A DNA stretch of 64,000 nt from CAWINX01 sp963702055. GTDB lineage: Bacteria; Actinomycetota; Thermoleophilia; Solirubrobacterales; 70-9. The notes below the pieces were generated by a model, which worked only from the letters and a program-made list of their open reading frames with translations, was not told where the DNA came from and did no database searches. The stretch spans positions 1,612,001 to 1,676,000 of the forward strand of contig OY969702.1 of assembly GCA_963702055.1 (NCBI GenBank), given 5' to 3'. A program made the position numbers and the translations under genes. Shown here in pieces: positions 31,845 to 40,608 of the stretch (positions within the stretch are counted from its first letter, which is position 1; each line of letters opens with the position of its first letter).

Positions 31845-32147
31845 TCAAACGTCCGTTTCGTGTACAGCGCCTCTAGCGTCTGTGCGAAATACAAGCCGCC
31901 GAAGGACCGAACGCGCCGAATCGCCTAGCTGAATCAGCGCGACGACACCAAGCAATAAGAGAAAGCCCAGGGCAGCCAGCACCGCACACCCCGTTACTCC
32001 TGCTGTCACCGCAACCCAGAGCATTACCGGAGCCCAGGCAGGCCAGAAGTGCTGGGCGGGATCTACGGCCATGAGAAGGGCAAGAGCACCGAGACACAGC
32101 AGCCAGTTGACCGCGAGAACTGCGACCGGCTGGCCAAAGCGCATCAT
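31845..32147 (-). CDS. Small membrane protein of the element
   Basis: A 100-aa protein with two or three hydrophobic helices (AVLAVNWLLCLGALALLMAV; VMLWVAVTAGVTGCAVLAALGFLLLLGVVALI as the second region). The ATG overlaps the stop of the secreted-protein gene (TGATG), so the two are a coupled pair. The charged tail RSVLRRLVFRTDARG is cytoplasmic by the positive-inside rule. No homologue recognised. Confidence 0.65.
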   Translation of the reverse strand: MMRFGQPVAVLAVNWLLCLGALALLMAVDPAQHFWPAWAPVMLWVAVTAGVTGCAVLAALGFLLLLGVVALIQLGDSARSVLRRLVFRTDARGAVHETDV

Positions 32148-32896
32148 CAGCTCGGTCTTCGCCAGAAGTATCGCGTGATTCGACGACCATCAACGAACCA
32201 CGTCACTCTGTACTTGCCAGGACGGCGAGAGGCGACCTTGTTCACGTAGAGCGTGCCGCCCGTCGCTGCCTGATTAGTCGCACAGAGCGTCTTGTGGGAG
32301 GGAAAGCGCACGCAAATCGTGTAGTGGGTATCAACTGTGCTGCGAAAGAATGCGCCGACCGTTGCTTTGTGAGGACACCTCTTGGCCCGCCGCGCCCGCT
32401 TGGTCAAGCCACATGCAACGTAGACCTTGACCTTCTTTCTGCTTAGCTTGGACGGGAAAGCCATGTTGAACCCCCAGACCGGCCCGGGGACGAATGTCGC
32501 TTCGACCCGGATGACCTGCCAGTAAAAAGTCTGACCTGGTGGAGCTTGCGGAAGGACTGCGCGACACCGCGTCTGTTGTGCGTCTACCGGCTCGACTTGA
32601 TAGTCGACGTGGATCGTGAATGCCTGTGCCAGCGTGCCATCTGGGCCAAGCTCTGGACTAGTCGCGAACTTGACGAACTGTTGCTGAGAAACGGTAGTGA
32701 AGTCGCTGTAAGGCGCACACGTGAATTCGACCGGCACCGAGGCGGGAGCATTGGGGGCGCTTTCGATGTTGGCTCCATTTGGCGGCGCGAGGTTTTCAAT
32801 GGGGGGTTCTGCTACCGCATGGCCTGCGAACTGAAGCAGCCAAACGGCTCCTGCGATGCCGATGACTCGTGGCCAGATTCCCCTTGCCCGCAACAT
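32147..32896 (-). CDS. Secreted cysteine-containing cargo protein
   Basis: A 249-aa exported protein. ATG 32896 follows AAGGAGAAC and begins a signal peptide ending near GHAVAEPP. The mature part has six or more cysteines (FTCAPYSDF, TRCRAVLP, VACGLTKRARRAKRCPHK, TICVRF, TLCATN) and fibronectin-like beta patterns (FYWQVIRVEATF, GKYRVTWFVDGRR). It ends with basic RRITRYFWRRPS. Similar architectures with a GKYRVTW-type final strand occur in actinobacterial secreted proteins. It forms a pair with the membrane protein just downstream. Confidence 0.75.
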   Translation of the reverse strand: MLRARGIWPRVIGIAGAVWLLQFAGHAVAEPPIENLAPPNGANIESAPNAPASVPVEFTCAPYSDFTTVSQQQFVKFATSPELGPDGTLAQAFTIHVDYQVEPVDAQQTRCRAVLPQAPPGQTFYWQVIRVEATFVPGPVWGFNMAFPSKLSRKKVKVYVACGLTKRARRAKRCPHKATVGAFFRSTVDTHYTICVRFPSHKTLCATNQAATGGTLYVNKVASRRPGKYRVTWFVDGRRITRYFWRRPS

Positions 32897-32975
32897 GTTC
32901 TCCTTGAGGGTAGACCAATACGCTCCCGACCAACACGCTCTGGACCGAATCGCAGGCAACGTCGAGCATCTACGA

Positions 32976-33233
32976 ATGCTTCGACTCGATCAAGACCCAG
33001 CCAAAGCGAGTGCCGCGTTTGGAGCAAGGCTGCGCGAGCTACGGGCTAAGCGCGGCGTTTCGCAGGACGATCTGGCGAGGGAGGCGGATGTCCATTCGAC
33101 CGTAGTCGGGCGGATGGAGCGCGGGGCACGGGAACCGAGGCTGACGACCATCCTTCGCCTGGCTCACGGTCTGGGCGTCGAGCCGGGCGAGCTTGTGAAC
33201 GATCTCTCCGATCAAGCCGCCGAGCGCTCTTAG
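32976..33233 (+). CDS. Xre-family regulator, element right end
   Basis: An 85-aa helix-turn-helix protein. ATG 32976 (MLRLDQDPAKASAAFGARL) is chosen because the domain begins there; the frame is open further upstream but overlaps the opposing secreted-protein gene. The helix-turn-helix is VSQDDLAREADVHSTVVGRM and ends in ERGAREPRLTTILRLAHGL. It is the only + strand regulator in the element and is divergent from the secreted/membrane pair, so it may control that cargo. Confidence 0.85.
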   Translation: MLRLDQDPAKASAAFGARLRELRAKRGVSQDDLAREADVHSTVVGRMERGAREPRLTTILRLAHGLGVEPGELVNDLSDQAAERS

Positions 33234-33270
33234 CTTTGAGGCGATACGCCCCGCACTTTTGCTAGTCGAT

Positions 33271-33414
33271 CTAGGCGGGGGGTGGCATAAAGCCGACCGG
33301 GTGCTTGGGCGGTGGCACCATTGGGACCGGCTTGGCCTTCATGACAATGAGCGTCGCACCGCCCGCCCAAAGCATCAGCAGTAGGAACGTCCACGTGGCA
33401 AGGTCGTAAAGCAT
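33271..33414 (-). CDS. Possible single-helix membrane microprotein
   Basis: A 47-aa ORF MLYDLATWTFLLLMLWAGGA followed by a proline-rich tail (VPMVPPPKHPVGFMPPP). One transmembrane helix. There is no clear ribosome site; kept because the hydrophobic/proline design is non-random. It is convergent with the Xre gene. Confidence 0.35.
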   Translation of the reverse strand: MLYDLATWTFLLLMLWAGGATLIVMKAKPVPMVPPPKHPVGFMPPPA

Positions 33415-33492
33415 CGCCGGATCAGGATAGCTGGGTCTGGCGGATTTGCCTGGGCGGTTTGACTTTGCGCTGGCGTTTACGCTGCCCTGACG

Positions 33493-34185
33493 ATGGAAAC
33501 GCCAGCGGAAATCCGCAAGCACATCGAAGTCTTGACCGCCTTCGAGAAGCAGTATCGCGAGTTTGTTCACGCGCTAGAAGAGGAGCGACGGACCGGAGCT
33601 TCCTACTGGCACCCGCACGTGTTCGCTGAAAAGAGGCGAAATGTCTTGAAGGCAGCTCCCCGAGCCGACCTAGCAGCAAAGGCTTCCGGCTACTGGCTAA
33701 CGGTCTATGACCCGCCCGCACTCGGCGGCAGGGCTAGATCAGAAGATTTGTCGTCGCAAGTAATGGACTACGACGATCCTGTTTTCTCCGATGACGGCCT
33801 AGATATTCCCCGCCAGATTCTCGATGCCATCCCAATCCAGATCGCCTCGCTGGAGATGGAGCTAGAGAAAGCCGAGAGGTGTCGCCCCCGCCGCCGATCA
33901 AAGTCCTGGTCTGAGCCGAAGTCAGATGAGAAATCCTGGGCCGACCCCGGCCCGCTAGAAGAACAGCCGCTTCCAGTCGGGGAGCCGTCAGCCAACCGCC
34001 CGAAGCTCACCGAAGTCCACGTGGGCGTTTTCGCCTTGCCCTTCGTGATTGCCGCTGCTGTGTTCCCGCTTTCGGGATCGCCCTTGGCTGCTGTCCTCGC
34101 GGGCATCGGCAGCCTGGCGTTCCTCAGCATCACGCCAGTGCGTAATCGCCTAGTGCGGCTGATTGATCGGGTTATCGGTCCTTGA
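33493..34185 (+). CDS. Hypothetical protein with C-terminal membrane helices
   Basis: A 230-aa protein. The first 90 residues are charged and helical (TPAEIRKHIEVLTAFEKQYR), followed by a Ser/Pro/Glu linker (about 130-165) and two hydrophobic segments at the C-terminus (VGVFALPFVIAAAVFPL and LAAVLAGIGSLAFLSI). This tail-anchored layout next to the right att site is typical of cargo such as phage-exclusion or membrane-stress proteins, but no homology is recognised. Last gene before attR. Confidence 0.65.
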   Translation: METPAEIRKHIEVLTAFEKQYREFVHALEEERRTGASYWHPHVFAEKRRNVLKAAPRADLAAKASGYWLTVYDPPALGGRARSEDLSSQVMDYDDPVFSDDGLDIPRQILDAIPIQIASLEMELEKAERCRPRRRSKSWSEPKSDEKSWADPGPLEEQPLPVGEPSANRPKLTEVHVGVFALPFVIAAAVFPLSGSPLAAVLAGIGSLAFLSITPVRNRLVRLIDRVIGP

Positions 34186-34337
34186 TTCGCCTTGTGTTGG
34201 CGGACACAATTTGGACACGTCAGCGCGACCACGCTAGGCATTGCGCGACATAGAGTGCCGCGTCAGATTCCGCTCTCTGCCGGGAAAAGCTCCGCGAAAG
34301 CGCTTGCCAATGGGCCGCGCTCCAAGCCCTCCCGTGA

Positions 34338-34381
34338 CCCTCCTAAGGAGCAGGCCGCAGGTTCGAATCCTGCTCGGGGCG
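34338..34381 (+). other. attR: duplicate of tRNA-Arg 3' end
   Basis: Forty-four bp matching 26740-26783 with two C/T differences (in GGAGCAGGCCGC against GGAGTAGGTCGC). No acceptor 5' half is present, so it is not a second tRNA. Confidence 0.85.
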
Positions 34382-34453
34382 TAGCGGAAAGCCAGTTCTA
34401 GAGCCAAATTTATGACTCTGAGCCTGACCTCTGTTTGTTGGGTAAAAAACGAC

Positions 34454-35242
34454 CTACCCCCGCGCCCGGCAAGTACTAGTGAGCACCGAGCTGAGCTTCG
34501 CCCCCCCGGCAAAGCCGAAGGAGGCCTTTGCCAGCGGGAAGGTGGCGCGGGGGAATCCCTTCGGGGCGGGACAGCCGGCGGAGACGTAGGAGTGGCGCTT
34601 GCCGGCTGCTCGGTAGCGCCGGGAGAGGCGCATCTTGATCCCGGTCAGGTTGCCCCAGGAGCCAAGCGCCCTGGGGATCGTGGCGCTCAGCGTGGTGCCG
34701 TAGGCGCCGTGGGGCTTTTGGTCTACCGAGAAGACGATCACGAAGGAGGTCGGGAAGGGGTGGGCGGAGTAGATCTGGCCCAGCAGGACTGGCTTGTTGT
34801 GCTTCTTGCCGTTGAAGACGGCGAGGCTGCCTCCGGTGGAATAGGGGACCTGGCCCGCCAAGGCGACGTTGGCGGAGAAGCTTCCCTTGCCGACCAGGGA
34901 GGAGCGACAGGCCGAGATCGCCCTGGAGGTGGAGGCCGGTTGGATCCTGGAGATCGCACAGGTCGGCAGGCCGGCGGTGTCGAAGTGGCCGTGGCGGTTG
35001 ATCGCGATCGAGAGCTTGTGCAGCTTGGGAACGGCGCTTTGGTCGGTTGTGGAGAGGCCCCAGTTGACCGATACCGAGATCGGGGCCGAGCCCTTGCGGG
35101 GGAGGGAGCCGGGGATGAGCTTGCCGCCTACGTCAAGGCGCAGGACTCCCTTTTGGGTGATCTCGGCTTGGGCGATCGCTGCCGTGCCCAGCATGGCGAG
35201 GCAGCAAAGCGCCGCCGCGGTCTTTTTCCAGCCGTTCCTCAT
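34454..35242 (-). CDS. Secreted protein, last gene of the surface-protein cluster
   Basis: A 262-aa exported protein: ATG 35242 after GGAGAGGG, signal peptide MRNGWKKTAAALCCLAMLG ending near IAQA. The body is beta-rich with cysteines in GLPTCAISRIQ, RAISACRSSLVG, SAGCPAPKG and TSTCRARG. The segment YVSAGCPAPKGFPRATFPLA looks like a conserved C-terminal signature of this secreted family. It shares the direction and export character of the cluster upstream but lacks their Lys/His tail. Function unknown. Confidence 0.78.
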   Translation of the reverse strand: MRNGWKKTAAALCCLAMLGTAAIAQAEITQKGVLRLDVGGKLIPGSLPRKGSAPISVSVNWGLSTTDQSAVPKLHKLSIAINRHGHFDTAGLPTCAISRIQPASTSRAISACRSSLVGKGSFSANVALAGQVPYSTGGSLAVFNGKKHNKPVLLGQIYSAHPFPTSFVIVFSVDQKPHGAYGTTLSATIPRALGSWGNLTGIKMRLSRRYRAAGKRHSYVSAGCPAPKGFPRATFPLAKASFGFAGGAKLSSVLTSTCRARG

Positions 35243-35467
35243 CTAACCCTCTCCCCTGCTCCCGTCGCTTTGTCCCCTAAACACTCGGGGATCATGCCCG
35301 ATGCGGCCGAGCCGTGCGAGTTCAGCGCGACCGCAAGGCGGCATAAGGTGAGCGGACCGGACGCCCTTTAGCCAGGGGGCTGGCATCGGACGCCCGGTCC
35401 CACTCGTTAGGCGTCGCTTAGGGAGAGCGACAGCCACTTTTTTGAGTTTGTGTGGGGAGTTCAGACA
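35243..35467. other. Intergenic gap with weak dyad symmetry
   Basis: About 225 bp between the secreted-protein start and the broken lipoprotein gene. It contains GGACCGG (35353-35359) facing CCGGTCC about 33 bp later. No gene or clear promoter motif is evident. Confidence 0.3.
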
Positions 35468-36014
35468 TCAGAGCGACAGCGGGCTGGGGGCGAGCGCGCC
35501 GACCTTCCACGCCCCCCCCAACCCGGGCCATCGGCAGCGCTGTGGGAGTGCCCTGGCCGTCGCGATAGATGAGGAAGGTCTGGGCGCCCTTCACCCGTAG
35601 GCTGAGCACGTGGATCGTGGTCGCCGAGCGCAGGGGGCCCTGGGAACCTGCGCGGTCATTGCCTCCATCGCCGTCGTGCAGCCCTTTGCCTTGGCGCTCT
35701 TGGCATGAATCATGAGCGCCTGGAGCTGAGCCTTCAGCGAGCCGGCGAGGTAGGAGCAGGCCGGGGGCAACGGCCTTGGTGGTGCCCTGGTTGGGCAGCG
35801 GGTTGGGGTCGGTGGGGACGGGGCCGCTGTGGGGAGCGCCTTGGGAGCTGGAGTTGCTGGAGTTGGCCTTTTGCTTCGCGCCGCTCTTGGGCTTGGGCTT
35901 TTGGGCGGTGCTCGTCTGGGTGGCGGAGGCGCTGCTCGCCATCGAGCCTGAGCTGGAGGAGCCTCCGCAGTCGGCGAGGGCGAGCAGAAGTGGCAGGGAC
36001 TTGGGCGCTGTCAT
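35468..36014 (-). pseudogene. Frameshifted NTF2-like lipoprotein gene
   Basis: The N-terminus MTAPKSLPLLLALADCGGSS has a lipobox (LADC) and a Ser/Thr/Lys linker up to PNQGTTKAVAP. The reading then has to change frame to continue as SYLAGSLKAQLQALMIHAKS. It returns to the first frame for TIHVLSLRVKGAQTFLIYRD and shifts again inside a run of eight G before GAWKVGALAPSPLSL and a stop at 35468-35470. The rebuilt protein resembles the intact lipoprotein at 5911-6453. Three indels suggest a decayed gene; sequencing error in homopolymers cannot be excluded. Its ATG overlaps the NHL gene stop. Confidence 0.6.
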
Positions 36015-37354
36015 CTTCTCTTTCTGTGCGGCTTGCGGTGATGGCGTCGGTGGTGATGGCGCAACACGCGGTGGCGGCGATGCTTTGCGCGGTGGGGCGG
36101 GACGGCTGGGGTGACCGGATCGGGCGTCGCGATGGAAGGGGCCGCGATGCTCGGCGCCGACGCCGAGTCGGGCAAGGACGTGCCCTGATCGGGGGCGGCA
36201 CCGGGGTCGCCCCCGCCCTGCCCCGAAGAGCTGCCGCTTGCACCTGCGTCCGCCGCGTTGCCAATCGGCGCCAGCGGCGTGGCACTCGTCGCCGAGCCGG
36301 GCGCGTAGGCGTAGATGCTCGCCGGCTCGGTGTTGCCCGAGGTGACGTAGACGCGGCCCTGGGTCGCTTGGGCGGAGTTGTCGACGGCCAATCCAAGCGG
36401 CAGGGCGTCGGTGACGTTGTATTTGAGGTGGCCTTTGTAGGTGTAGTTGGGGGAGACGGAGGCGGGGCGGTAGATGTAGATGGTGGCCTGGGGGCGCTCG
36501 GTGTAGAGCGGCTGGGTGTTGTCGGCTACGTAGACGTCTCCGGTTAGCCGGTCCACCGCGACAGCGGCGTCGCGCAGCGAGGTGAAGGGCTGGTTTGAAG
36601 GGTTATTTATCTGTGTAATCGGAGTCGTCAGCGAGGTCGTCGGGTCGAAGACCTTGACCGTGTTGGTGGCGGCGTCGGGGACGTAGAGGAAGCCCTGGGT
36701 GGAGGCAGAGCTTCCTGAGCCAGGGAAGGCCGAAACCGCGAGGCCGTAGTAGTCGGCGCTCGGATCGAGGCCGATCTGCGCCACCGGGTTACCTGAGGAG
36801 TCGTACTCCTGCACGTAGGTGCGCTCGTCGACGTAGACGTTGTTTGAGGCGTCCACCGCCACTCCGGTGGAGTGGGCGCTCGGGTCGTTGGCGCCGTCTG
36901 CCCCGGCGAGGATCGTCCCCGCGCCGAAAGAGGGGGAAGCGTTGAACTTGGCCACGTTGCGGTGGAAGTTGTTGACGTAGAGCTTCCCCGTTGAGTCGAT
37001 CGCCAGGCCACAGGGGCCGTCGAGCGGGTCCTCGTTCGCCAGCTGGGTGATGTAGCCGGTCGAGCCGGTGACCCCCTGGCCAAACGCGCCCGTCAGGTAG
37101 TTGGCGGTGCCGGAGTAGACGTCGACGGCGTGGTGGTAGTAGTCGGCGATGTAGAAGTTGCCGGCGGGGTCGGCTCCAAGGCCGCAGGGTCCGTAGAGGT
37201 AGCCGTTGGGGAGGGGCCTGTGATCAAACGTGGTGGGCACCGGCGTGAAGACGAAGAGCGGGTCAGAGCTCGCTCCCCGCGCGGCGGGTGCCGCGACGCA
37301 GAGCGCCAGCGCGGCGAGGGCGAGGGCCGGCCACGATCTCCTCTTCCCCATCAT
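36011..37354 (-). CDS. Secreted NHL-repeat beta-propeller with basic tail
   Basis: A 447-aa exported protein. ATG 37354 overlaps the upstream stop and follows GAGGAGG. The signal peptide is SWPALALAALALCVAAPAARG. At least five propeller blades are readable: YGPCGLGADPAGNFYIADYY, GPCGLAIDSTGKLYVNNFH, STGVAVDASNNVYVDER, FTSLRDAAVAVDRLTGDVYVAD (core RDAAVAVDRLTGDVYVAD) and LGLAVDNSAQATQGRVYVTSG. A Ser/Gly/Pro linker leads to a 25-residue tail of His, Arg and Lys (RAKHRRHRVLRHHHRRHH and on). Likely extracellular binding protein held at the surface by its tail; ligand unknown. Confidence 0.88.
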   Translation of the reverse strand: MMGKRRSWPALALAALALCVAAPAARGASSDPLFVFTPVPTTFDHRPLPNGYLYGPCGLGADPAGNFYIADYYHHAVDVYSGTANYLTGAFGQGVTGSTGYITQLANEDPLDGPCGLAIDSTGKLYVNNFHRNVAKFNASPSFGAGTILAGADGANDPSAHSTGVAVDASNNVYVDERTYVQEYDSSGNPVAQIGLDPSADYYGLAVSAFPGSGSSASTQGFLYVPDAATNTVKVFDPTTSLTTPITQINNPSNQPFTSLRDAAVAVDRLTGDVYVADNTQPLYTERPQATIYIYRPASVSPNYTYKGHLKYNVTDALPLGLAVDNSAQATQGRVYVTSGNTEPASIYAYAPGSATSATPLAPIGNAADAGASGSSSGQGGGDPGAAPDQGTSLPDSASAPSIAAPSIATPDPVTPAVPPHRAKHRRHRVLRHHHRRHHRKPHRKRR

Positions 37355-40300
37355 CGGGTCCTCCTCGCCGCGGCGACGCTCGCCCGCGCCGCGCGCTTGT
37401 GATGCACGTGGCGCTTGTGATGTCGCTTGTGCGCCTTCTTGTGCTTGCGCTTGTGACACTGCCCGCGCAGCTTGGTGGTGAAGATGTAGCCGAGGTTGGT
37501 CTGGCCCTGGGCCTCGACGTCGGAGATCGGCGGGCGGACACAGATGTCGGCCGAGTTGACCAATAGCCCCCGCTTGCCGCCGTAAAGGGTCATCGTGAAG
37601 CGATCGACCGGCTCGTCGGGGAGGTTGTCAAACAGCGCCCTGATCCCGCCCTTGGCCGGGCCGATGTTGCCCTCGACGACGATGCGGATCGCGCCGGAGT
37701 AGAGGTCGGCGACGAGGTCGGGGAGTTTTCTGCCCGGTGCCGAGCGCAGGTAGACGTTGCCGGCAAGCGGTGTGTCAAAGAGCGGCGTGAAGGCTTTGGC
37801 GCGGCCGTAGACCGAGTTGGCCGGGCAAGTCTTCGATTCGAACTGCGCTCGGGTGCAGATCCCGCGGATGTGGTTTTGGGCCAAGAACTCCTGGTGGGGG
37901 ATCGTCACCGAGATCTCCTTGAGGTTGGTGTCGGTCGCTCCTCGCGACTGGAAGGTCGCGGTCAGCTCGGGGTAGGCGTTTCGCTTCGTGCCGCCTCTGA
38001 GCTTCACGCCGAGCTTGGGCTTGAAGCCGAGGGTGCGGCAGTTGAGCAGCTGAAAGAAGGAGGTGGTGCTGGAGCTGGTGTCATCAGCCGAGCTGGCGAA
38101 GCTCGCCCCCGAGCCCCCCAGCGTGGAGACCAGCTGCGATGCGGCGCAGCTTGAGGGGTTGTGGGTGAAGTTCGGCCGGTCCATGTAGATGCGGATGTCT
38201 CTTAGGTGAAGCGGGATCCCGCCGAGGATGTGGGGGATCACGTCGGAGGCCGACTTGTCGATCTGCAGCTGAGCGGTGTGCTCGTTGACCGAGAAGGCGG
38301 AGCGGATCACCACGTTGCCGAGATCGAAGGGCCCGACCGTCGCGGGGTTGATCAGCACCACCGAGAGCGGCTGGCCGTTGTAGGGGCCGGCGAGGTAGAT
38401 CCGCCCGCTCGTGTAGGTGAGGGCGTTGCCTACTCCGTAGCCGGTGAGGACGTGGCCGACCAGGCTCGAGTCCGGGCAGGAGGGGTTTGACGCCTCGGCG
38501 GTTCCCGAGCGGGTTCGGGCCGCTTCGATCGCCGCGTCACTGCAAAACGGGATCCCGGCCAGCTTGCCGGTGATCCCCTCCGGCAACACCAATGAGTAGG
38601 AGGTCAGCTCCTGCTCGGTGTCCTGTCTGGTGATGTGGACGTAGTAGGGGGTGTAGGAGTTGACGTTGGAGTTGACGCCGCCGGCCACCACTCCGGGACT
38701 GAAGGGCGGCGTGCCGCCGGGACACGGCCCACCCCCAATCCCGGTTTTGATCTGGCTGGAGGAGTTGGTGACGTAGGGGGCCACCGAAGAGGCCCAGGGG
38801 GTCATCGTGATCGTCGAGACGGCAGCCCCGCAGGCCGGCGGGGTGACGAGGAAGGCGCGCTGGGAGGTGAAGAAGGTGAGGTTGAGGTTGGTGTAGGGGA
38901 GCTGGGGGAGGCCGTCGAAGGTCGCGGTGAGGTTGCCGGTGATCGGGTCGGGGGCGATCTTGCCGGCGAGCTTGACCAAGACGCCGCGCTCGGCGTCCCT
39001 TGTGACCAGGTAGACGGCGACCAGGGAGTCGAAGGGGTTCTCCGCTCCCGGCGTCGCGGTTACCGGATCGTCGGGGGTGGCGAGGTAGATCGAGCCCTCG
39101 AGCAGGCCCGAGAACAGCGGCGTCGTCACGGTGAAGTCGCCGATCTTGGAGGCGTTGGGACAGCCGTCGCCGGGGTTTGAGTCGACCGTCTCCGCCGCGT
39201 ACTGGGCGGGCGTGCAGGCGCCGAGGCCGGCGCCGACCGCGGGGTTGACCGTGACTCCACTGGGCAACTGCACCACGACTTTCTTCGTCGGCGGCTGGGC
39301 GAGCTGGGCGGGGTCGGTGAGGTTTGCCTCATCGACCGTGAGCTGGAAGTTGTAACCGGCGGGGGAGGAGGCCTTGGTGTCGTTTAGCTGGCCGACGGGG
39401 GTCGGTTTGTAGGGGAGGGCGGAGCAGCTCATGTCGGCCTCCGCGCCGCCGGAGTCGCGGTTGAGCGCGCTTGTCGAGACCTCGGCGGGTTGCTGCCAGG
39501 AATCGGCCGTGGCCGAAAACGACAAAGGCCCCGAGCAGGCCGGCGGCAGGGTGATGAAGGACTGCGGCCGATTGGAGAGCGGGTCCCCCGGCGAGGCTTT
39601 GCACCAGCCGAAGCCCGGCTCGGTTTCGTTGAGGCAGTTGCCGCGCTGATCGTCATGGGAGGCCGCCCAGGGCGTCCCCCACAGCGAGAGCTTCATCCCG
39701 TAGAAATCGAGCGCCTGAGAGACGTTTGTCGCGTCGAGGCTGAGGGTGTAGGAGCCATCGGCGCCCGGGTGCAGGCTGAGGTCAAAGACGATCGGCGACC
39801 CGAAGGGAGCGGCGCCGAGCTGGGCCGGGCGACCGGGGGCGGGGTCGAGGTTGAAGAGCCCGAAGCGCCGCGTCTGCCCGCCACCGAGGGAGGTCTGCAT
39901 CTCGATCGTGCCGATCTGGGAGCCGTCGGGGCAGCTCTCCCCCGAGAGGCTGGTCTCAAAGGGGGAGTTGCGCGGGGCATAGAACTGGGTCAGCGTGCAG
40001 GTGTTGGTCGCCGCGGGGTTGAGGATCATCCCCGTTGGCAGCTCGATGTGGAGGTCGCGCAGATCGCCGTCGGCGAAGGTGTCGCCGGGCTGGTCCTCGA
40101 AGGGACCGCCCTGGTTGAAACCCACCGCGAAGTCGAGTTGGTAGGGGTGGGAGTCGGCCCCCGTCGCCGCGGCGCCGCCATCGGCGTAGGCGTTAGCGGC
40201 AAAGCCGGCGGTGCCCGAGAGAAAGCCGAAGCCCCCGGTAGTGGTGAAGGTGTCGGTGCCGTCGCTCTGGGCCGGGCCCGAGGAGTTGGTCGCAACCAGG

Positions 40301-40608
40301 CGATAGTGGTAGGTGGTGTCGGGTTTCAGGCCCGAGATCGCCGCGCGGGCGTCGTAGTCGGCGGAGCCGGAGCCGGCCGGGGCGGAGGAGGTTTTCACCG
40401 AGCCAGAGAAGTTCGCCGCCGTCGAGTATTCGAAGTTGTAGGTGGTGGGCAAGCTCTGGGGATTGACCGTTCCCTTCAGCAGCGCCGAGACGCCCTGCAG
40501 GTCGGTGGCCGAGAGCGAGCCGAGGGTGGGGACGCTGGCGCTCGCCGGGGAGGCGCTGAGCAGCAGGCCGACAAGGGCGACGAGAGAGGTTGCGAGCGCC
40601 CGCCTCAT
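37351..40608 (-). CDS. Giant secreted protein B' (FnIII plus repeated Cys modules, basic tail)
   Basis: A 1085-aa exported protein; ATG 40608 overlaps the previous stop and begins a signal peptide (ALATSLVALVGLLLSASPASA). Residues 25-125 are a fibronectin-III-like domain (GVSALLKGTVNPQSLPTTYNFEY, of which TTYNFEY is typical; YHYRLVATNSSG). Then three modules follow the pattern LPxGxxxNP ... C ... CPxxSxIG ... PLxxxLxGxVYL ... FxGLPxxP. Examples are GACTPAQYAAETVDSNPGDG and ICTRAQFESKTCPANSVYG. It ends with HKRKHKKAHKRHHKRH and a further basic tail. Paralogous to protein B. Confidence 0.85.
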   Translation of the reverse strand: MRRALATSLVALVGLLLSASPASASVPTLGSLSATDLQGVSALLKGTVNPQSLPTTYNFEYSTAANFSGSVKTSSAPAGSGSADYDARAAISGLKPDTTYHYRLVATNSSGPAQSDGTDTFTTTGGFGFLSGTAGFAANAYADGGAAATGADSHPYQLDFAVGFNQGGPFEDQPGDTFADGDLRDLHIELPTGMILNPAATNTCTLTQFYAPRNSPFETSLSGESCPDGSQIGTIEMQTSLGGGQTRRFGLFNLDPAPGRPAQLGAAPFGSPIVFDLSLHPGADGSYTLSLDATNVSQALDFYGMKLSLWGTPWAASHDDQRGNCLNETEPGFGWCKASPGDPLSNRPQSFITLPPACSGPLSFSATADSWQQPAEVSTSALNRDSGGAEADMSCSALPYKPTPVGQLNDTKASSPAGYNFQLTVDEANLTDPAQLAQPPTKKVVVQLPSGVTVNPAVGAGLGACTPAQYAAETVDSNPGDGCPNASKIGDFTVTTPLFSGLLEGSIYLATPDDPVTATPGAENPFDSLVAVYLVTRDAERGVLVKLAGKIAPDPITGNLTATFDGLPQLPYTNLNLTFFTSQRAFLVTPPACGAAVSTITMTPWASSVAPYVTNSSSQIKTGIGGGPCPGGTPPFSPGVVAGGVNSNVNSYTPYYVHITRQDTEQELTSYSLVLPEGITGKLAGIPFCSDAAIEAARTRSGTAEASNPSCPDSSLVGHVLTGYGVGNALTYTSGRIYLAGPYNGQPLSVVLINPATVGPFDLGNVVIRSAFSVNEHTAQLQIDKSASDVIPHILGGIPLHLRDIRIYMDRPNFTHNPSSCAASQLVSTLGGSGASFASSADDTSSSTTSFFQLLNCRTLGFKPKLGVKLRGGTKRNAYPELTATFQSRGATDTNLKEISVTIPHQEFLAQNHIRGICTRAQFESKTCPANSVYGRAKAFTPLFDTPLAGNVYLRSAPGRKLPDLVADLYSGAIRIVVEGNIGPAKGGIRALFDNLPDEPVDRFTMTLYGGKRGLLVNSADICVRPPISDVEAQGQTNLGYIFTTKLRGQCHKRKHKKAHKRHHKRHVHHKRAARASVAAARRTR

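Larger units (their letters stand above)
26740..34381. mobile_element. Integrative element in tRNA-Arg(CCU), about 7.6 kb
   Basis: The 3' 44 bp of tRNA-Arg (26740-26783) recur at 34338-34381 with two C/T differences. Between them lie a tyrosine integrase next to the tRNA, an excisionase-like gene, a RepA-like ATPase, a Prim-Pol, an Xre-type regulator, a serine recombinase and five cargo genes. The composition is less G+C rich than the flanks, best seen at 28.2-31.2 kb. There are no capsid, terminase or conjugation genes, so it resembles a replicating integrative plasmid or phage satellite that depends on a helper for transfer. Boundaries are supported; mobility today is not shown. Confidence 0.85.

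Noticed and set aside
34338..34381. Second tRNA-Arg
   Set aside because: Only the 3' half is present; the acceptor 5' strand and D-arm are missing, so it is attR.
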